A stretch of DNA of 28,141 bases. It comes from Alistipes sp. CAG:514 (GTDB taxonomy: Bacteria; Bacteroidota; Bacteroidia; Bacteroidales; UBA932). The notes under the pieces are model-generated. The model ran no database searches. It saw nothing but the letters and a program-made list of their open reading frames with translations, and was not told where the DNA came from. The stretch is taken from positions 1 through 28,141 of the forward strand of contig HF986020.1 of NCBI GenBank assembly GCA_000431015.1. Reading direction: 5' to 3'. Below, piece by piece: positions 7,065 to 15,993 of this stretch. The number at the start of each line of letters is the position of its first letter. Position 1 is the first letter of the stretch. The position numbers and the translations under genes were made by a program.

Positions 7065-8231
7065 TTACAACAGTTTGAGCCCGAGTCCAGGGCGGTCGGG
7101 AAGGGTGATCTTGCCGTTTACTACGGTCATTCCCTCGAAGCGGTCGTTGGCAATCAGGAGGTTGCCGTCGAGGTCGGCGAAATCCACGGCAGGGGAGAGC
7201 TGGGCGGCGGCGGTCACGGCGCAGGAAGTCTCGGTCATACAACCGACCATCACCTTCATCCCCTCGGCGCGGGCGTAGTTCAGCATCTTCCAGGCCTCGC
7301 GCATTCCGGTGCACTTCATCAGCTTGATGTTGATTCCTGAATATGCTCCCTTGACCCTCTGCACGTCCGTCAGGCACTGGATGGCCTCGTCGGCGAATGT
7401 CGGCAGCGGACTCCTTTCTGTCAGCCAGGCGTTGTCGTCCAGCATTTCCTTCGGCATCGGCTGCTCGACCATCACAACGCCGTGCTCCTTCAGCCAATGG
7501 ATCATCTCAAGCGCCTTCTCCCTGTCCTTCCAGCCTTGATTGGCGTCCACGGCGAGAGGCAGGTCGGTGATCTCCCGGATGGTCTCGATCATCTCCTTGT
7601 CGTTGTCCAGTCCGACCTTGACCTTAAGAATGTTAAACTGTCCGGCGCACTCCTTTGTCTTCTCGCGCACCACGTCCGGAGTGTCGATCCCGATCGTGAA
7701 GGTGGTGTCGGGAGCCTTGGCGGCGTTCAAGCCCCAGATCCTGTACCACGGCTGCCCCATCAGCTGACCCACAAGGTCGTGCAGGGCGATGTCCACGGCG
7801 GCCTTCGCGGCGGTGTCCCCTTCGTTGATCCCATCCACATAAGTCAGGATGTCATCAATCTGGAACGGGTCGCTGAACTGCCCCAAGTCAACCTTTTTCA
7901 GGAAGTTGCAGACGCTCTCCACGGTCTGCCCGAGGTACGGCGGCATGGAGGCCTCGCCGTAGCCGGTGAATCCGTCATATTCAATCTTCACCTGCACGTC
8001 CGGCGTGGTGGTCCTTGAATATGTCGCCACGGTGAACGTGTGCCTCAGTTTGAGCTCATACGGCTCGAAACTCAGCCTCATCCTTGCCGAGCCGCCAACT
8101 TTGTATGGTTTAGGAATATTACCGCCGCTCTCCTTGCCGGCGCATCCTGTGACGAGTCCCCCCGTCCCGATGAGCAGTCCGCTTCCGGCGGTCACCATCC
8201 CCGCCGTCCTAAGAAAATCCCTGCGTTTCAT
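7065..8231 (-). CDS. Exported dipeptide epimerase (enolase superfamily)
   Basis: The 388-residue protein has the muconate-lactonizing subgroup signature of the enolase superfamily. Acid-base lysines are in LKVKVG (K203, K205) and NIKLMK (K303). Metal ligands are D229 (VDANQGW), E256 (VEQPMP) and D281 (FADEA). The D-L-D motif at 353-355 is the one that binds the substrate amino group in dipeptide epimerases, so L-Ala-D/L-Glu epimerase activity on released wall dipeptides is likely. The N-terminus combines a twin-arginine-type motif (KRRDFLRTAG) with a lipobox-like LVTGC (Cys30), suggesting export, possibly as a Tat lipoprotein. The well-known E. coli enzyme is cytoplasmic. It lies between a sugar kinase (7 bp gap) and the transglutaminase gene (3 bp gap). 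Confidence 0.88.
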   Translation of the reverse strand: MKRRDFLRTAGMVTAGSGLLIGTGGLVTGCAGKESGGNIPKPYKVGGSARMRLSFEPYELKLRHTFTVATYSRTTTPDVQVKIEYDGFTGYGEASMPPYLGQTVESVCNFLKKVDLGQFSDPFQIDDILTYVDGINEGDTAAKAAVDIALHDLVGQLMGQPWYRIWGLNAAKAPDTTFTIGIDTPDVVREKTKECAGQFNILKVKVGLDNDKEMIETIREITDLPLAVDANQGWKDREKALEMIHWLKEHGVVMVEQPMPKEMLDDNAWLTERSPLPTFADEAIQCLTDVQRVKGAYSGINIKLMKCTGMREAWKMLNYARAEGMKVMVGCMTETSCAVTAAAQLSPAVDFADLDGNLLIANDRFEGMTVVNGKITLPDRPGLGLKLL

Positions 8232-8238
8232 TGTGCGC

Positions 8239-9390
8239 CTATCTTATTGATTCAATGAATGATGTCATTTCCGGAACCTTGCCGAGGGTGGAGTGGAAGA
8301 GTTTCATCTGGTTGCGGGTGCGGACGAGGTTGTGCTCCGGGTACTTGATCTTGTAGTAGGTGTCGCCGCCTATGTAGTCGGCGAAGAACCTTACTGCCTG
8401 CATGAATGGGAACAGACAGGCGGCGTATGGCAGATTCTCCCTCTCGATCGGGGAGAGGAACGGCTTTGTCCCTTTCAGATAGCCTCTTGTGAAGGCTTTG
8501 AAGATCTCCATGTCGAAATCGACCTTGTCCAGTTCCGGCGAATCCTCGGCCACAGGGTTGGCGGCGGTGCGCAGGAAGTCCCCGAAGTCGGAGAACACAT
8601 AGCTTGGCATCACGGTGTCCAAGTCGATGACGCAGAGGATCTTGCCGTCCTTGTCGAACATCATGTTGTTGACCTTCGTGTCGCAGTGGCATATTCTTTT
8701 AGGAAGCTTTCCCTCACGGTGCAGCTGCTCAGCCTTGCACATCTGGACCCCGTATTTGTCGATGTCCTCCAGTATCCTGTGAAGTTCCTGATTCTCTGTC
8801 TTGTCATCGGCATGCAGACGTCCGGCCCTGTCTTCTCTGACAGCCTCGACCAACTGCCTGAGTCTCAGCTCCATGTTGTGGAAGTCCGGAATCGTCTCTC
8901 CGAGCGTGTCCGGGATGTCGGCAAGCATCGCCTCGAAGTTGCCGAAAGCCTCGCCGGCGTACTCTGAATATTCCGGATTGACGGTCTCGTAGGTGTAGGC
9001 GTCATTGATGAACACCGAAACCCTCCAGAACTTGCCGTCTTCCAGGCAATATGTCTTCGGCTTCTCGCTCATCAGCACTTCAACCTTCTCTCCTTCAGAT
9101 CTCAACGGAATGAACCTCAATACCTTGCGGTCGATGTCCTCTGCTCCTTCGGCCTCTAATTTTTTACGAATATGTCTGGTCACGGCCTCGATGTTGCCCT
9201 GGAGCAGATCCACGTCCGTGAAGATCGCGTTGTTGATCCTCTGCAGCACGTAATCCGGCGCGCCGCCCTCCGTGACAACCTTGTAAGTGTCGTTGATCAG
9301 CCCGTTGCCTAAAGGCTTTATCTCCTTGACCTCGCCCTCGATGGCGAAAAGTTCAACTATTTTTTTCAGATCTGTCATAGTTAGTGTCAT
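8239..9390 (-). CDS. Aminoglycoside phosphotransferase-fold sugar kinase (NahK-like)
   Basis: The 383-residue protein has the APH kinase fold. LGNGLINDTYKV (27-38) acts as nucleotide loop, YVLQRINNAIF follows, the catalytic loop is HCDTKVNNMMFD (His235, Asp237, Asn242), and IDLDTV (255-260) carries the metal-binding aspartate. The opening G-N-G-x-I-N-x-T-Y and LQRIN segments resemble N-acetylhexosamine 1-kinases, which phosphorylate GlcNAc/GalNAc. A related role with N-acetylmuramic acid or another amino sugar fits the company of wall-peptide genes, but the substrate is not shown. It is the first gene of the operon, with a good promoter at 9409-9439. ATG 9378 is an alternative start four codons in. 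Confidence 0.82.
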   Translation of the reverse strand: MTLTMTDLKKIVELFAIEGEVKEIKPLGNGLINDTYKVVTEGGAPDYVLQRINNAIFTDVDLLQGNIEAVTRHIRKKLEAEGAEDIDRKVLRFIPLRSEGEKVEVLMSEKPKTYCLEDGKFWRVSVFINDAYTYETVNPEYSEYAGEAFGNFEAMLADIPDTLGETIPDFHNMELRLRQLVEAVREDRAGRLHADDKTENQELHRILEDIDKYGVQMCKAEQLHREGKLPKRICHCDTKVNNMMFDKDGKILCVIDLDTVMPSYVFSDFGDFLRTAANPVAEDSPELDKVDFDMEIFKAFTRGYLKGTKPFLSPIERENLPYAACLFPFMQAVRFFADYIGGDTYYKIKYPEHNLVRTRNQMKLFHSTLGKVPEMTSFIESIR

Positions 9391-9408
9391 TTTTAAATAT
9401 CAATCTCT

Positions 9409-9439
9409 CAAAGATAACCATTTCAATCAGGAATTTCAA
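9409..9439 (-). promoter_or_regulatory. Promoter of the kinase-epimerase-transglutaminase operon
   Basis: Read on the minus strand, TTG (complement of 9437-9439), a 20-bp spacer and TATCTTTG (complement of 9409-9416) form a near-ideal Bacteroidota -33/-7 promoter. The -7 box ends about 19 bp before ATG 9390. It diverges from the promoter of the hydrolase fusion gene. Confidence 0.7.
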
Positions 9440-9472
9440 GTCTTGGCCCAATCATTTGATTACGAAAATTGT

Positions 9473-9480
9473 TATTTTTG
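9473..9480 (+). promoter_or_regulatory. -7 box TATTTTTG of the hydrolase fusion gene
   Basis: TATTTTTG matches TAnnTTTG and lies 75 bp before ATG 9556. No well-spaced TTG is seen at -33. It is divergent from the kinase operon promoter 56 bp away. Confidence 0.5.
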
Positions 9481-9555
9481 CGGTTAACTCCTCATCGCTT
9501 GCGGAAAGTGACTTTGCAATGACTTTCGTGCGTGAGAGGTTTTTTATTAGTCATT

Positions 9556-10548
9556 ATGGAACTTTATGAATATGCCCGTCCGGGGCTGATGGCCGGGAAA
9601 AAGATACTTTATGTGCACGGGTTCGCGTCCAGCGGGCAGAACGGGAGTGTCAGGACGCTGAGGCTGCTGATGCCGCGGACTCAGGTGCTGGCGCCGGATC
9701 TGCCGGTGGAGCCGTTCGACGCGATGGAGTTGTTGAGGAATATGGTCGTGTCCGAAAAGCCGGATCTGATTGTCGGCTCCTCAATGGGGGCGATGTACGC
9801 GGAAATGCTGTACGGCGTGGACAGGATTCTTGTGAACCCGGCGTTTCAGCTGGCGGACACGCTGCTGAAAAACAATGGGCTGGGACGGCAGGAGTTCCAT
9901 AACCCTCGTCAGGATGGCGAGACATCGTTTCTGGTCACAAAAACCCTTCTGGAACATTTCCGGGAGGTCAGCTCGCATTGCTTCGAAAGGGCTTCGGAGG
10001 ACCAGGACAAGGTTTTCGGGCTTTACGGAAAGCGCGACACCCTGGTACACACATTCGATCTGTTCTCCGGACATTATCCGCAGGCGGTCAGGTTCGACGG
10101 CGAGCACTATCTTAACGACGAGGCGATCCTCCATTCGCTGCTGCCGGTGATCCAATGGATAGATGACAGGCAGAATGGCGTTCAGAGGCCGGTGCTGTTC
10201 ATCTCGCTGAGCGACAGGATCATCAACCACTCCAGCGGGTTCCACAAGGCTGTGGCCACGCTGGCCGCGGACTATGACATCCACATTGTCGCCGGGGTGC
10301 CGTACAACAATCCCGAATTGTGTCAGAAGGTCTTTAGATGGTGCGAGGAGAACCTCGGTGTCCCTGTCTGGAACCGTGTCACGATAACGAACCACAAGAA
10401 TCTTCTACTGGCCGACTATCTGATCGACGCCGAGCCTGAGACCAACGGCGGCGAGGACTTCATGGGCACGATGATCCATTTCGGCTCCGACGCCTTCAAG
10501 GCCTGGGAGGATGTCCTGACCTATTTCGCACGCCTTGGCGGGCAGTGA
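9556..10548 (+). CDS. YqiA-like alpha/beta hydrolase fused to a degenerate NT5C-like HAD domain
   Basis: ATG 9556 gives 330 residues; GTG 9532 would add eight. Residues 1-205 form a YqiA/UPF0227-type esterase: oxyanion region YVHGFASS (19-26), nucleophile elbow GSSMG (74-78, Ser76), and likely Asp161 and His184 (DGEHYLND). Residues 212-330 resemble 5'(3')-deoxyribonucleotidases of the NT5C group: ITNHKNLLLADYLIDAEPETNGG and HFGSDAFKAWEDVLTYF match their later HAD motifs and C-terminus. Where NT5C has the catalytic D-x-D-G, this protein reads FISLSDRI (215-222), so both aspartates appear to be serines. The second half is therefore probably a non-catalytic binding domain. It stands alone between divergent and tandem promoters. 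Confidence 0.75.
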   Translation: MELYEYARPGLMAGKKILYVHGFASSGQNGSVRTLRLLMPRTQVLAPDLPVEPFDAMELLRNMVVSEKPDLIVGSSMGAMYAEMLYGVDRILVNPAFQLADTLLKNNGLGRQEFHNPRQDGETSFLVTKTLLEHFREVSSHCFERASEDQDKVFGLYGKRDTLVHTFDLFSGHYPQAVRFDGEHYLNDEAILHSLLPVIQWIDDRQNGVQRPVLFISLSDRIINHSSGFHKAVATLAADYDIHIVAGVPYNNPELCQKVFRWCEENLGVPVWNRVTITNHKNLLLADYLIDAEPETNGGEDFMGTMIHFGSDAFKAWEDVLTYFARLGGQ

Positions 10549-10730
10549 GTTTTATACGTTAACCGAGATTGTGGCCTTTGTGTCATATTGACTATTGTAG
10601 CCTTTGTTCAGAGTGCCGGCCTTTTTGCCTATGATAGGGCAATGGGCGGAAAATTCTGCTAAACACTGAGTTTAACAACACTTGACTGCCTTATAGTCAC
10701 CTTAAAAATCACGTTTTTTTCGTCTGATTG
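10549..10730. other. Intergenic region before susC, weak hairpin only
   Basis: No gene is visible. TTGCCTATGATAGGGCAA at 10625-10642 can form a short stem with one bulge and may end the upstream transcript, but no T-tract follows. Confidence 0.3.
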
Positions 10731-10763
10731 TTGTGTATTTGTGGAGAACAATCATTATCTTTG
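10731..10763 (+). promoter_or_regulatory. Promoter of the susC-susD operon
   Basis: TTGTG at 10731 and TATCTTTG at 10756-10763, 22 bp apart, match the Bacteroidota -33/-7 pattern with a slightly long spacer. About 60 bp of AT-rich leader precede ATG 10824. No anti-sigma or sensor gene adjoins the operon. Confidence 0.65.
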
Positions 10764-10823
10764 TATCATCCACACGCATAATGACATACTACACACATTG
10801 TTTAATTTAACTCTAATCACTAG

Positions 10824-13800
10824 ATGAAGAAAGTATTTCTCTTGATCGTTTCGTTGTTCTTCGCAGTCAATGCGTTGGCACAGACGAAAGTCAAGGGCGT
10901 GGTTGTCGACTCTTCCAATCAGCCCCTCATCGGTGCAGGTATTGTCCAAGTCGGAAACACCACCAATGGCACGGTAAGTGACATTGACGGTTCGTTCTCT
11001 TTGAATGTACCCGAGACCGCATCTCTCCAAGTATCCTGTGTCGGCTATACGACGAAAATCGTGAACATTGAAGGCAGGACTCAACTTACTATCATTCTTG
11101 ATGAAAACTCTGAACTCCTCAATGATGTCGTTGTCGTCGCTTTCGGGCAGATGAAAAAGGAGGCCTTTACGGGTTCCGCCGGGACAATGAAGTCTGAGGA
11201 GCTTGCCAAAGTACAGGTGACCAACGCCGCCTCGGCTCTTGCCGGCCGTGTCGCCGGTCTCCAGATCAACAACTCTTCTTCACAGTTGGGTTCGTCACCG
11301 AGCATTACGATCCGTGGCGTCAGTTCCATCTCCTCTGGTACCGAGCCTCTTATCGTTATCGATGGTATGCCTTTTGACGGCGACCTCAGTCTTGTCAACA
11401 CCAATGACATCGAGACGATGACCGTTCTGAAGGATGCTGCCTCCAACGCCCTCTACGGAGCCCGTGGAGCCAACGGTGTGATTATGATCACGACCAAACG
11501 CGCGACTTCCTCCGACGCGAAGATTACTTTCGATGCCAAGTGGGGTGTTAACCAAAAAGGGCTTAGGAACTACAAGACCACAAATGCCCGGGAGTTCTTC
11601 GAGACATATTATAATATGCTCTACAACACCTATGTTAAGGAGGAGGGGGCGACAGCCGAGTCAGCCCACAGGAAGGCCAACGCGGGCCTTTTCGATTCCG
11701 GTATCGGTCCTGGCTATGTGCCTTACACCACGCCGACCGGACAGGACTTCATCCTTGCTGGTGGCAGAATGAATCCTGACGCTGTTGAGGGAGCGTTCCA
11801 CAATTTCGGCGGCAGTACCTATTGGATCCAGGCTGATGACTGGGAGAAGGAAGGGCTTCAGTCAGGATTCCGTCAGGAGTACAACCTTAGCGCATCAGGC
11901 CGCTCTGAAAAGATGAATGTCTATGGATCCCTCGGCTACCTTGATCAGGAAGGTATCCAGGAGGGTTCATCGCAGACCCGTCTGACCGCCCGCCTGAAGG
12001 CGGACTATCAGGCGAAGAAGTGGCTCAAGATCGGAGGAAACTTCAACTACACCAGGTATGAATATTCCCAGACCTCCGAAGGCACGATCGGCACAGGCAC
12101 CATCTGGAGCATCATCAAGTGCCAGGCTCCTATCTATCCGGTCTATATCCGTGACGCCAACGGCAACATCATGACGGATAACACCGGCCGCCAGGTCTAT
12201 GACTTCGCCAACAGCCAGTTGGGAGACCTCAGCCGCGCGGGGGGCACTGGCGGCAACGCGATCTTCGCCAACAAGTACCGTGTCTCAAAAACCACCGGAA
12301 ACTCATTCATAGCAAGCGGTTACGCCGACATCAAACTCTTCCCGGACCTTACCCTCACAATCAACGGCAACGCCTATGACTATGACCGCAGAGGCCTTTA
12401 TACGGAAGACCCGTACACCGACAAGTACACGTCTGGCTCCAACAACGGCTACCTCTCTAAGTCGTCTTCCCGCACGTTCACCTACAACGCCCAGCAACTC
12501 CTCAACTACCATAAGGTGATAGATAACACTCATGACATTAGCGTGATGCTCGGCCACGAGTACTACAACTACCTTTATGAATATATGGGAGCGTCAGGCT
12601 ACAATTTTGGTATCGACGGTGCTACCGAGCTTGCCCAGGTGCTGAACAAAAACGGTGACCCGTACTCATATTCAAACGCTTACAACAACGAAGGATATTT
12701 CTTCCGCGGAATGTACAGCTACGATAATAAATACTTCGGCTCTCTCTCGTTCCGTCGTGACGCTTCCTCACGCTTCCATAAGGATTACCGTTGGGGTAAC
12801 TTCTGGTCGGCTGGAGCGGCCTGGATTATTTCCAAGGAAAACTTCTTCGATGTGGATTGGGTTGACGAGCTCAAGCTCAAGGCCTCCATCGGCAGCCAGG
12901 GTAATGACAACATCGGCAATTTCCTCTACGCTGACAACTACACGATTGTGAACAACAACAACTCCGTGGCTTACCAGTGGCTTCAGAAGGGAACCAAGGA
13001 CATCACCTGGGAGACCAACACCAACGTCAACACTGGTATCGAGTTCAGCGTGCTTGACAGCCGCATCAGCGGTAGCCTTGATTATTTCTACCGCAAGACC
13101 ACGGATATGCTATTCACCCTCAGCACCCCTCCTTCAGTCGGCTACACAAGCTATTGTCTGAATATGGGTGATATGCGCAACTCGGGTCTTGAACTTGTCC
13201 TCAGCGCCGATATCATCAGAATGAAGGACATCTCCTGGGGCGTAGATTTCAACATCTCCCACATCAGGAATAAGGTGCTTTCATTGCCTGACGATATCAA
13301 GACCACCGAGATAGAAGGTTACAACGGCTATGTGAACGACGACCCATCCTTTGTGTCCAAGTACAAGTACTTCGTGGCAGAGGGCCTTTCCCTCTACACC
13401 TGGTACCTTCCTAAATATGCCGGAGTTGATTCCGAGACCGGTGAGGCTCTCTTCTACAAGGATGTCACCGACGAGGCCACAGGAGCGGTCACCAGGGAGA
13501 CGACCAAAAACGCAAGCGACGCCACTGAATATCTTTGCGGCGACGCTCTGCCTAAGTTCCAGGGTGGTCTCTCGACCTCATTCAGGTACAAGAACTTCGA
13601 TTTCTCCGTCCAGACAACCTTCCAGCTTGGCGGTAAAGGGTATGACTATGTTTATCAGGTTCTTATGCATTCCGGCGGACAGACTGGAACGACCTGGCAC
13701 AAGGATATGCTGAACGCTTGGACGGAAACCAATCATTCCGATATTCCTGCTCTCCGCTATTCCAACACCTATGGCCAGTCTCCTCGCTCGGACAGGTTCC

Positions 13801-14036
13801 TCACCAGCACGAGTTATCTCAGCCTCCAGAATGTGAATTTCGGCTATACGCTTCCGGCCAGGCTTACCCAGAAGTTCAATGTTGCTTCCATAAGGGTTTA
13901 CTTCTCGGGAGAGAACCTTGGCTTCATCTCGGCCAGAAGAGGTTTTGACCCTCGTTATGCGATCGGTGGCTACACCAACTCCGAACTTTATTCACCAATC
14001 CGCACCTTGTCTGGCGGTATTACCTTAACTTTCTAA
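10824..14036 (+). CDS. SusC/RagA-type TonB-dependent outer-membrane receptor
   Basis: The 1070-residue protein has a signal peptide (1-19, ending NALA), a carboxypeptidase-regulatory-like beta domain (about 22-95: VKGVVVDSSNQPLIGAGI ... GSFSLNV), a TonB-box-like DVVVVAFG, a plug domain (about 115-235, with ASALAGRVAGLQI, TIRGVSSIS and NALYGARGANGVIMITTK), and a beta-barrel ending in an aromatic residue (SGGITLTF), the usual outer-membrane insertion signal. SusC proteins form the TonB-driven channel that imports oligosaccharides, glycopeptides or other large ligands captured by the partner SusD, whose gene starts 12 bp downstream. There is no STN domain after the signal peptide, so regulation through an ECF sigma/anti-sigma pair is unlikely. 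Length is normal for the family. Confidence 0.96.
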   Translation: MKKVFLLIVSLFFAVNALAQTKVKGVVVDSSNQPLIGAGIVQVGNTTNGTVSDIDGSFSLNVPETASLQVSCVGYTTKIVNIEGRTQLTIILDENSELLNDVVVVAFGQMKKEAFTGSAGTMKSEELAKVQVTNAASALAGRVAGLQINNSSSQLGSSPSITIRGVSSISSGTEPLIVIDGMPFDGDLSLVNTNDIETMTVLKDAASNALYGARGANGVIMITTKRATSSDAKITFDAKWGVNQKGLRNYKTTNAREFFETYYNMLYNTYVKEEGATAESAHRKANAGLFDSGIGPGYVPYTTPTGQDFILAGGRMNPDAVEGAFHNFGGSTYWIQADDWEKEGLQSGFRQEYNLSASGRSEKMNVYGSLGYLDQEGIQEGSSQTRLTARLKADYQAKKWLKIGGNFNYTRYEYSQTSEGTIGTGTIWSIIKCQAPIYPVYIRDANGNIMTDNTGRQVYDFANSQLGDLSRAGGTGGNAIFANKYRVSKTTGNSFIASGYADIKLFPDLTLTINGNAYDYDRRGLYTEDPYTDKYTSGSNNGYLSKSSSRTFTYNAQQLLNYHKVIDNTHDISVMLGHEYYNYLYEYMGASGYNFGIDGATELAQVLNKNGDPYSYSNAYNNEGYFFRGMYSYDNKYFGSLSFRRDASSRFHKDYRWGNFWSAGAAWIISKENFFDVDWVDELKLKASIGSQGNDNIGNFLYADNYTIVNNNNSVAYQWLQKGTKDITWETNTNVNTGIEFSVLDSRISGSLDYFYRKTTDMLFTLSTPPSVGYTSYCLNMGDMRNSGLELVLSADIIRMKDISWGVDFNISHIRNKVLSLPDDIKTTEIEGYNGYVNDDPSFVSKYKYFVAEGLSLYTWYLPKYAGVDSETGEALFYKDVTDEATGAVTRETTKNASDATEYLCGDALPKFQGGLSTSFRYKNFDFSVQTTFQLGGKGYDYVYQVLMHSGGQTGTTWHKDMLNAWTETNHSDIPALRYSNTYGQSPRSDRFLTSTSYLSLQNVNFGYTLPARLTQKFNVASIRVYFSGENLGFISARRGFDPRYAIGGYTNSELYSPIRTLSGGITLTF

Positions 14037-14048
14037 TAACAAAGAAAT

Positions 14049-15950
14049 ATGAAAATCAATATAGCGTTAGCTTCAGCTGCGGCATTGGTTTGCCTTACTT
14101 CCTGTATGCAGGAGGTTCTGCCTACCGAGTCGGTGATCTCTGACCAGATCGGTCAGTCCGCTTCCGCCCTTGATGGCATGGTCAACTCCATCTACACCAA
14201 TATGGTGGGCTACAAGAACGAAGACGGCGGTATCGAGACCATTTCATACGGCGGCATGCGTGTGCAACTTGAGCATTCCACCACAATGATGGTATGTCCT
14301 GGCTACAATGGATTCAACACTATGGGCGCATGGACGCAAGGTGCGGTTTCCGCCAGTGGTTCCAACCGTGGTATCTACCCTACATATCTCTATTACGGCT
14401 ACATCAAGACTGTCAATGACGTGATCGGAATGATCGATCTAGGGAACGCCACTGACGAGATGCTCGTCGATCTTGGAATATGTTATGCCTACAGGGCTTT
14501 GTACTATATGGATCTCGTGCAGATCATGGAGTACAAGAAACCGCTCGATTCAAGGTATGTGTATGTGGATCCCAAGAGAGACCTCAGCAATCTTGGTGTT
14601 CCGATCGTAACGGACAAGACCACGACCCAGGAGGCTTCCAACAATCCTCGCGCGACGGTTGACGAGGTCTATGACCTGATTCTCTCAGACCTTGCAGAGG
14701 CTGAGAAGTATCTCGCCGGCTACACCCGTAAAGATAAGGTTGAGCCTGACCTCGCCGTCGTGTATGGCCTTTTCGCCCGCGCCTACACCAACCTTGCGTC
14801 ACGCACTGAGCGTGCCGCGAAGTACACCGCCAAGGCTGATTACTGGAAACTTGCCGGGGAGTATGCCGACAAGGCTATCTCCCAGTCCGGCTGCACGCCT
14901 CTCACCGAGGCTCAGTGGACGGATCCCAAGACCGGTTTCAACAACCGCAACTCTCAAAATTCATGGATGCTTGCCACCCACATCGATCCTAACAACACGA
15001 CAGCCGCTACTGACGGATCTTTCGTATATGCTATGATTATGGGTACAGAGACCACGTTCTCTGTCTATGGGTGGCGTGTAGGGCGAGCCCTTGATCGCGC
15101 CGCCTACGAAAGGCTTTCCGACAACGACTGGCGCAAGAAGTCCTGGCTTGGGCCAGAGTTCTTCTATGAGTCCAAGAACCAGAAACCAGGTGAAGCCTAT
15201 CTGGTCGAGAAAGATGCCAATGGCAACCTGATCAACAACAAGTGGGCTACCGCCGGCAACAACAAGAGCACCGAGCAGGCCGACTGGAGTAACGACCCTG
15301 GCAAGTATCAGTTCAGCAACTCCGCCTCTTGGGTCCGCTCACGCATCAACACGAGTTACGGATTCAAGGCCTGGCCTTGGCTCTACGTGAACCTCAAGTT
15401 CCGTCCTAACGAGGGTAACTACAACACCTACGAGGTCGGCGGAGCGACAGACTTCCCGATTATGCGTGTGGAGGAGATGTACTTCCTGAAGGCAGAGGCC
15501 GAACTTAACACCACCGGTGTCGCCGCCGCCAAGGCAACTCTTGAGGGTCTAATTAAGACCCGCAACAACACTTACACCTGTGTGGCGACAACCAAGAAGG
15601 ATGTCTATGAGGAACTTATGTTCCAAAAGGGCATCGAGTTCTGGGGTGAAGGCATCAACTACTTCGACAACAAGCGCCTTGAGACCGGATGCCATCGCTG
15701 GTATCCAGGGGCAAGTGTCGAGAGAGCCGCTCATGCCATTGACATGAACAGGATCCATCCGGGTTGGACTCCAGGCTTCAACAACGCCGAACTCAACGGC
15801 AACAGGGCCGTTTACGATTTCAACAATCCTTACACGACTTACAGTACCTACACGACCGCGCTCCGCACCAACGACGAAGTCGCAAGCCACTATGGTGAGG
15901 CTATCGAGGTTGAGGGTCACAAGTTCTTCGACGCTGAAAAGTTTGAATAA
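14049..15950 (+). CDS. SusD/RagB-type surface lipoprotein
   Basis: The 633-residue protein starts with a lipoprotein signal (CLTSC, lipidated Cys19) followed by the N-terminal helix pattern of SusD (VISDQIGQSASALDGMVNSIYTNM). The helical TPR-like middle contains CYAYRALYYMDLVQ, and the C-terminal part includes PIMRVEEMYFLKAEAEL and MFQKGIEFWGEGINYFDNKRLE, a typical SusD pattern. It forms the hinged lid on the SusC barrel and binds ligand at the cell surface. It is somewhat longer than the common 500-600 residues. It is translated from the susC transcript with a 12-bp gap. The ligand cannot be read from the sequence. Confidence 0.95.
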   Translation: MKINIALASAAALVCLTSCMQEVLPTESVISDQIGQSASALDGMVNSIYTNMVGYKNEDGGIETISYGGMRVQLEHSTTMMVCPGYNGFNTMGAWTQGAVSASGSNRGIYPTYLYYGYIKTVNDVIGMIDLGNATDEMLVDLGICYAYRALYYMDLVQIMEYKKPLDSRYVYVDPKRDLSNLGVPIVTDKTTTQEASNNPRATVDEVYDLILSDLAEAEKYLAGYTRKDKVEPDLAVVYGLFARAYTNLASRTERAAKYTAKADYWKLAGEYADKAISQSGCTPLTEAQWTDPKTGFNNRNSQNSWMLATHIDPNNTTAATDGSFVYAMIMGTETTFSVYGWRVGRALDRAAYERLSDNDWRKKSWLGPEFFYESKNQKPGEAYLVEKDANGNLINNKWATAGNNKSTEQADWSNDPGKYQFSNSASWVRSRINTSYGFKAWPWLYVNLKFRPNEGNYNTYEVGGATDFPIMRVEEMYFLKAEAELNTTGVAAAKATLEGLIKTRNNTYTCVATTKKDVYEELMFQKGIEFWGEGINYFDNKRLETGCHRWYPGASVERAAHAIDMNRIHPGWTPGFNNAELNGNRAVYDFNNPYTTYSTYTTALRTNDEVASHYGEAIEVEGHKFFDAEKFE

Positions 15951-15957
15951 TGTAAAC

Positions 15958-15974
15958 GCTCCCGTCACGGGAGC
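15958..15974 (+). promoter_or_regulatory. Intercistronic hairpin after susD
   Basis: GCTCCCG TCA CGGGAGC is a perfect 7-bp stem with a three-base loop, 7 bp after the susD stop and 20 bp before the next gene. An A-rich run follows, not a T-tract, so it is more likely an mRNA-processing or stabilising element that sets the ratio of the third gene than a full terminator. Confidence 0.5.
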
Positions 15975-15993
15975 CAACAAAAAAACGCTTACA

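Noticed and set aside
6549..7340. Long plus-strand frame opposite the transglutaminase and epimerase genes
   Set aside because: It is a shadow of two well-supported minus-strand enzymes. It is rich in Arg, Gly and His, as expected for antisense frames in GC-rich DNA.
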